From positions 1-6,676 of the forward strand of contig DOKO01000076.1 in NCBI GenBank assembly GCA_003510825.1: DNA of 6,676 bases. Direction: 5' to 3'. The DNA is from Stenotrophomonas sp. GTDB lineage: Bacteria; Pseudomonadota; Gammaproteobacteria; Xanthomonadales; Xanthomonadaceae. This document shows, one piece after another, positions 5,186 through 6,676 of this stretch. The position numbers and the translations under genes were made by a program. A model generated the notes under the pieces. That model saw only the letters and a list, made by a program, of their open reading frames with translations. It ran no database searches and was not told where the DNA came from. The first letter of the stretch is position 1; the number at the start of each line of letters is the position of its first letter.

Positions 5186-5815
5186 ATGGCTCGTTATATC
5201 GGTCCTACCTGTAAGCTCGCCCGTCGCGAAGGCGCCGACCTGTCCCTGAAGAGCCCGGCGCGTGCGCTGGACTCCAAGTGCAAGCTGGAGCAGAAGCCCG
5301 GCCAGCACGGCGCCACTGCCCGTAAGGGCAAGCTGTCCGACTACGCCACCCAGCTGCGTGAAAAGCAGAAGGTCAAGCGTATCTACGGCCTGCTGGAGCG
5401 TCAGTTCCGCAACTACTACAAGAAGGCCTCGACCAAGAAGGGCAACACCGGCGAGAACCTGCTGCAGCTGCTGGAAACCCGCCTGGACAACGTCGTCTAC
5501 CGCATGGGCTTCGCCGTGACCCGTCCGGCTGCCCGTCAGCTGGTCTCGCACCGCGGCGTCACCGTGAATGGCAAGTCGGTCAACCTAGCTTCGTACCAGG
5601 TCAAGGCTGGCGACGCCATCGCTCTGTCTGAAAAGGCTGCCAAGCAGCTGCGCGTCCAGGAAGCCCTGACCGTCGCCGCCCAGCATGACCTGAGCCCGTC
5701 GTGGGTTGAAGTGGATTCCGGCAAGTTCACCGGCATCTTCAAGGCTGTTCCGGATCGTTCGGATCTGCCTGCGGACATCAACGAAGCGCTGATCGTCGAG
5801 CTGTATTCGAAGTAA
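5186..5815 (+). CDS. rpsD: 30S ribosomal protein S4
   Basis: S4 is a primary 16S rRNA-binding protein that starts assembly of the 5' domain and helps form the mRNA entry helicase site. In E. coli it also represses the alpha operon. The 209-residue product (E. coli 206) has the N-terminal domain MARYIGP...REG at 1-16, the GQHGA motif at 39-43, LREKQKVKRIYGLLERQFRN at 57-76, and the S4 RNA-binding domain from about 98 to 160 with RLDNVVYRMGFAVTRPAARQ at 99-118 and VNGKSVNLASYQV at 127-139. It ends with DLPADINEALIVELYSK. AGGGAG lies 9 bases before the ATG, 15 bases after rpsK. Of the four cysteines found in zinc-binding S4 proteins only Cys9 and Cys32 are present, so zinc binding is unlikely. 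Confidence 0.98.
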   Translation: MARYIGPTCKLARREGADLSLKSPARALDSKCKLEQKPGQHGATARKGKLSDYATQLREKQKVKRIYGLLERQFRNYYKKASTKKGNTGENLLQLLETRLDNVVYRMGFAVTRPAARQLVSHRGVTVNGKSVNLASYQVKAGDAIALSEKAAKQLRVQEALTVAAQHDLSPSWVEVDSGKFTGIFKAVPDRSDLPADINEALIVELYSK

Positions 5816-5826
5816 TTCACATTGGA

Positions 5827-5852
5827 GAGCCCCCGGCGACGGCCGGGGGTTC
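5827..5852 (+). promoter_or_regulatory. Stable 11-bp hairpin between rpsD and rpoA
   Basis: Bases 5827-5837 pair with 5842-5852 to give an 11-bp stem (CCCCCGGC/GCCGGGGG core, one G-U near the base) with loop GACG. It starts 11 bases after the rpsD stop and ends 3 bases before the rpoA AGGAG. No T-run follows, so it is not a standard intrinsic terminator. It may set the ratio of alpha to S4 by partial termination, RNA cleavage or 3'-end protection. Confidence 0.65.
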
Positions 5853-5870
5853 ACTAGGAGAACCCGCAAC

Positions 5871-6676
5871 ATGACGGTTACCGCCAACCAGGTTCTGCGT
5901 CCTCGCGGTCCGCAGATCGAACGCCTTACCGACACCCGTGCAAAGGTCGTTATCGAACCTTTGGAGCGGGGTTACGGGCATACGCTGGGCAATGCCCTGC
6001 GTCGCGTGCTGCTGTCGTCCATCCCGGGCTTCGCCATCACGGAAGTCGAAATCGACGGCGTGTTGCACGAGTACACCACGGTCGAAGGTCTGCAGGAGGA
6101 CGTGCTCGAAGTCCTGCTGAACCTGAAGGACGTGGCCATCCGTATGCATTCCGGCGACAGCGCCACCCTGTCCCTGTCCAAGCAGGGTCCGGGCGTTGTC
6201 ACTGCAGCTGACATCAAGGTCGACCACAATGTGGAGATCCTGAACAGCGATCACGTGATCTGCCACCTGACCAAGGATACGGCGATCAACATGCGTCTGA
6301 AGATCGAACGTGGTTTCGGCTACCAGCCGGCTGCCGCGCGTCGTCGTCCGGACGAAGAAACCCGTGCCATCGGCCGCCTGGTCCTGGATGCCTCGTTCTC
6401 GCCGGTCCGCCGCGTCGCCTATGCCGTGGAAGCGGCTCGTGTCGAACAGCGTACCGACCTGGACAAGCTGGTCATCGATATCGAGACCAACGGCACCATC
6501 GACGCCGAGGAAGCCGTGCGCACCGCCGCCGACATCCTCAGCGACCAGCTGTCGGTGTTCGGTGACTTCACCCACCGCGACCGCGGTGCGGCCAAGCCGG
6601 CCAACAATGGCGTGGATCCGGTGCTGCTGCGCCCGATCGACGACCTGGAACTGACCGTGCGTTCGGCCAACTGCCT
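5871..6676 (+). CDS. rpoA: RNA polymerase subunit alpha, 3' end cut by window
   Basis: Alpha dimerises to nucleate assembly of RNA polymerase and contacts UP elements and activators through its C-terminal domain. The frame is open to the edge, giving 268 complete codons of about 330. The N-terminal domain has ERGYGHTLGNALRRVLLSSI at 32-51, containing the Arg45 needed in E. coli for beta binding and assembly, and VEGLQEDVLEVLLNLK at 71-86. The linker is about 234-249. The C-terminal domain begins at PVLLRPIDDLELTVRSANC; Arg264 corresponds to the DNA-contacting Arg265 of E. coli. AGGAG at 5856-5860 lies 10 bases before the ATG. The start MTVTANQ is chosen for that site, since the conserved core begins soon after. 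The 55-base spacer from rpsD holds a hairpin. Confidence 0.97.
   Translation, partial: MTVTANQVLRPRGPQIERLTDTRAKVVIEPLERGYGHTLGNALRRVLLSSIPGFAITEVEIDGVLHEYTTVEGLQEDVLEVLLNLKDVAIRMHSGDSATLSLSKQGPGVVTAADIKVDHNVEILNSDHVICHLTKDTAINMRLKIERGFGYQPAAARRRPDEETRAIGRLVLDASFSPVRRVAYAVEAARVEQRTDLDKLVIDIETNGTIDAEEAVRTAADILSDQLSVFGDFTHRDRGAAKPANNGVDPVLLRPIDDLELTVRSANC

Noticed and set aside
4775..5551. A 258-codon open frame on the - strand opposite rpsK and rpsD, and a similar one at 5817-6575 opposite rpoA
   Set aside because: Both are antisense to highly conserved genes and have no family features or ribosome-binding context. They are coding shadows.
1..6676. A new defence, phage, toxin or mobile system
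   Set aside because: Every coding stretch belongs to a known ribosomal, secretion or transcription gene in standard order, and the gaps contain no credible additional protein or repeat array.

Overview
The window is an ordinary, intact stretch of the bacterial chromosome: the distal part of the spc ribosomal-protein operon followed by the alpha operon, all on the + strand. The gene order is rpsH, rplF, rplR, rpsE, rpmD, rplO, secY, a 345-base gap, then rpsM, rpsK, rpsD and the first 268 codons of rpoA. The proteins resemble their gammaproteobacterial counterparts throughout. The GC-rich codon use, the wording of S13 and S11, and the lack of rpmJ between secY and rpsM point to Xanthomonadaceae, most likely Stenotrophomonas or a close relative. 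The genus is an inference from memory, not a search result.

Region 1 (1-4067) encodes S8, L6, L18, S5, L30, L15 and the translocon subunit SecY. Most genes lie 6-32 bases apart, each with a recognisable Shine-Dalgarno sequence, and rpsE and rpmD overlap by 8 bases. The exception is a 161-base gap between rplR and rpsE that holds three successive GC-rich hairpins. It is followed by a 16-base perfect palindrome inside the first codons of rpsE.

Region 2 (4068-4412) has no gene. It begins with a good sigma-70-type promoter candidate straddling the secY stop codon (TTGCCC, 17-base spacer, TATACT). It continues as a long structured segment with several hairpins, including one pair of mutually exclusive stems. 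Just before rpsM, a hairpin loop can pair with the rpsM start codon and codons 2-3. This is a plausible counterpart of the S4-binding pseudoknot known from the E. coli alpha operon.

Region 3 (4413-6676) encodes S13, S11, S4 and the RNA polymerase alpha subunit. An 11-bp hairpin sits between rpsD and rpoA. S4 is the classical feedback regulator of this operon, so the rpsM leader and rpsD probably form an autoregulatory loop.

I found no mobile element, CRISPR array, phage gene, tRNA or unknown protein system. The observations worth following up are the non-coding regulatory structures, not new genes.
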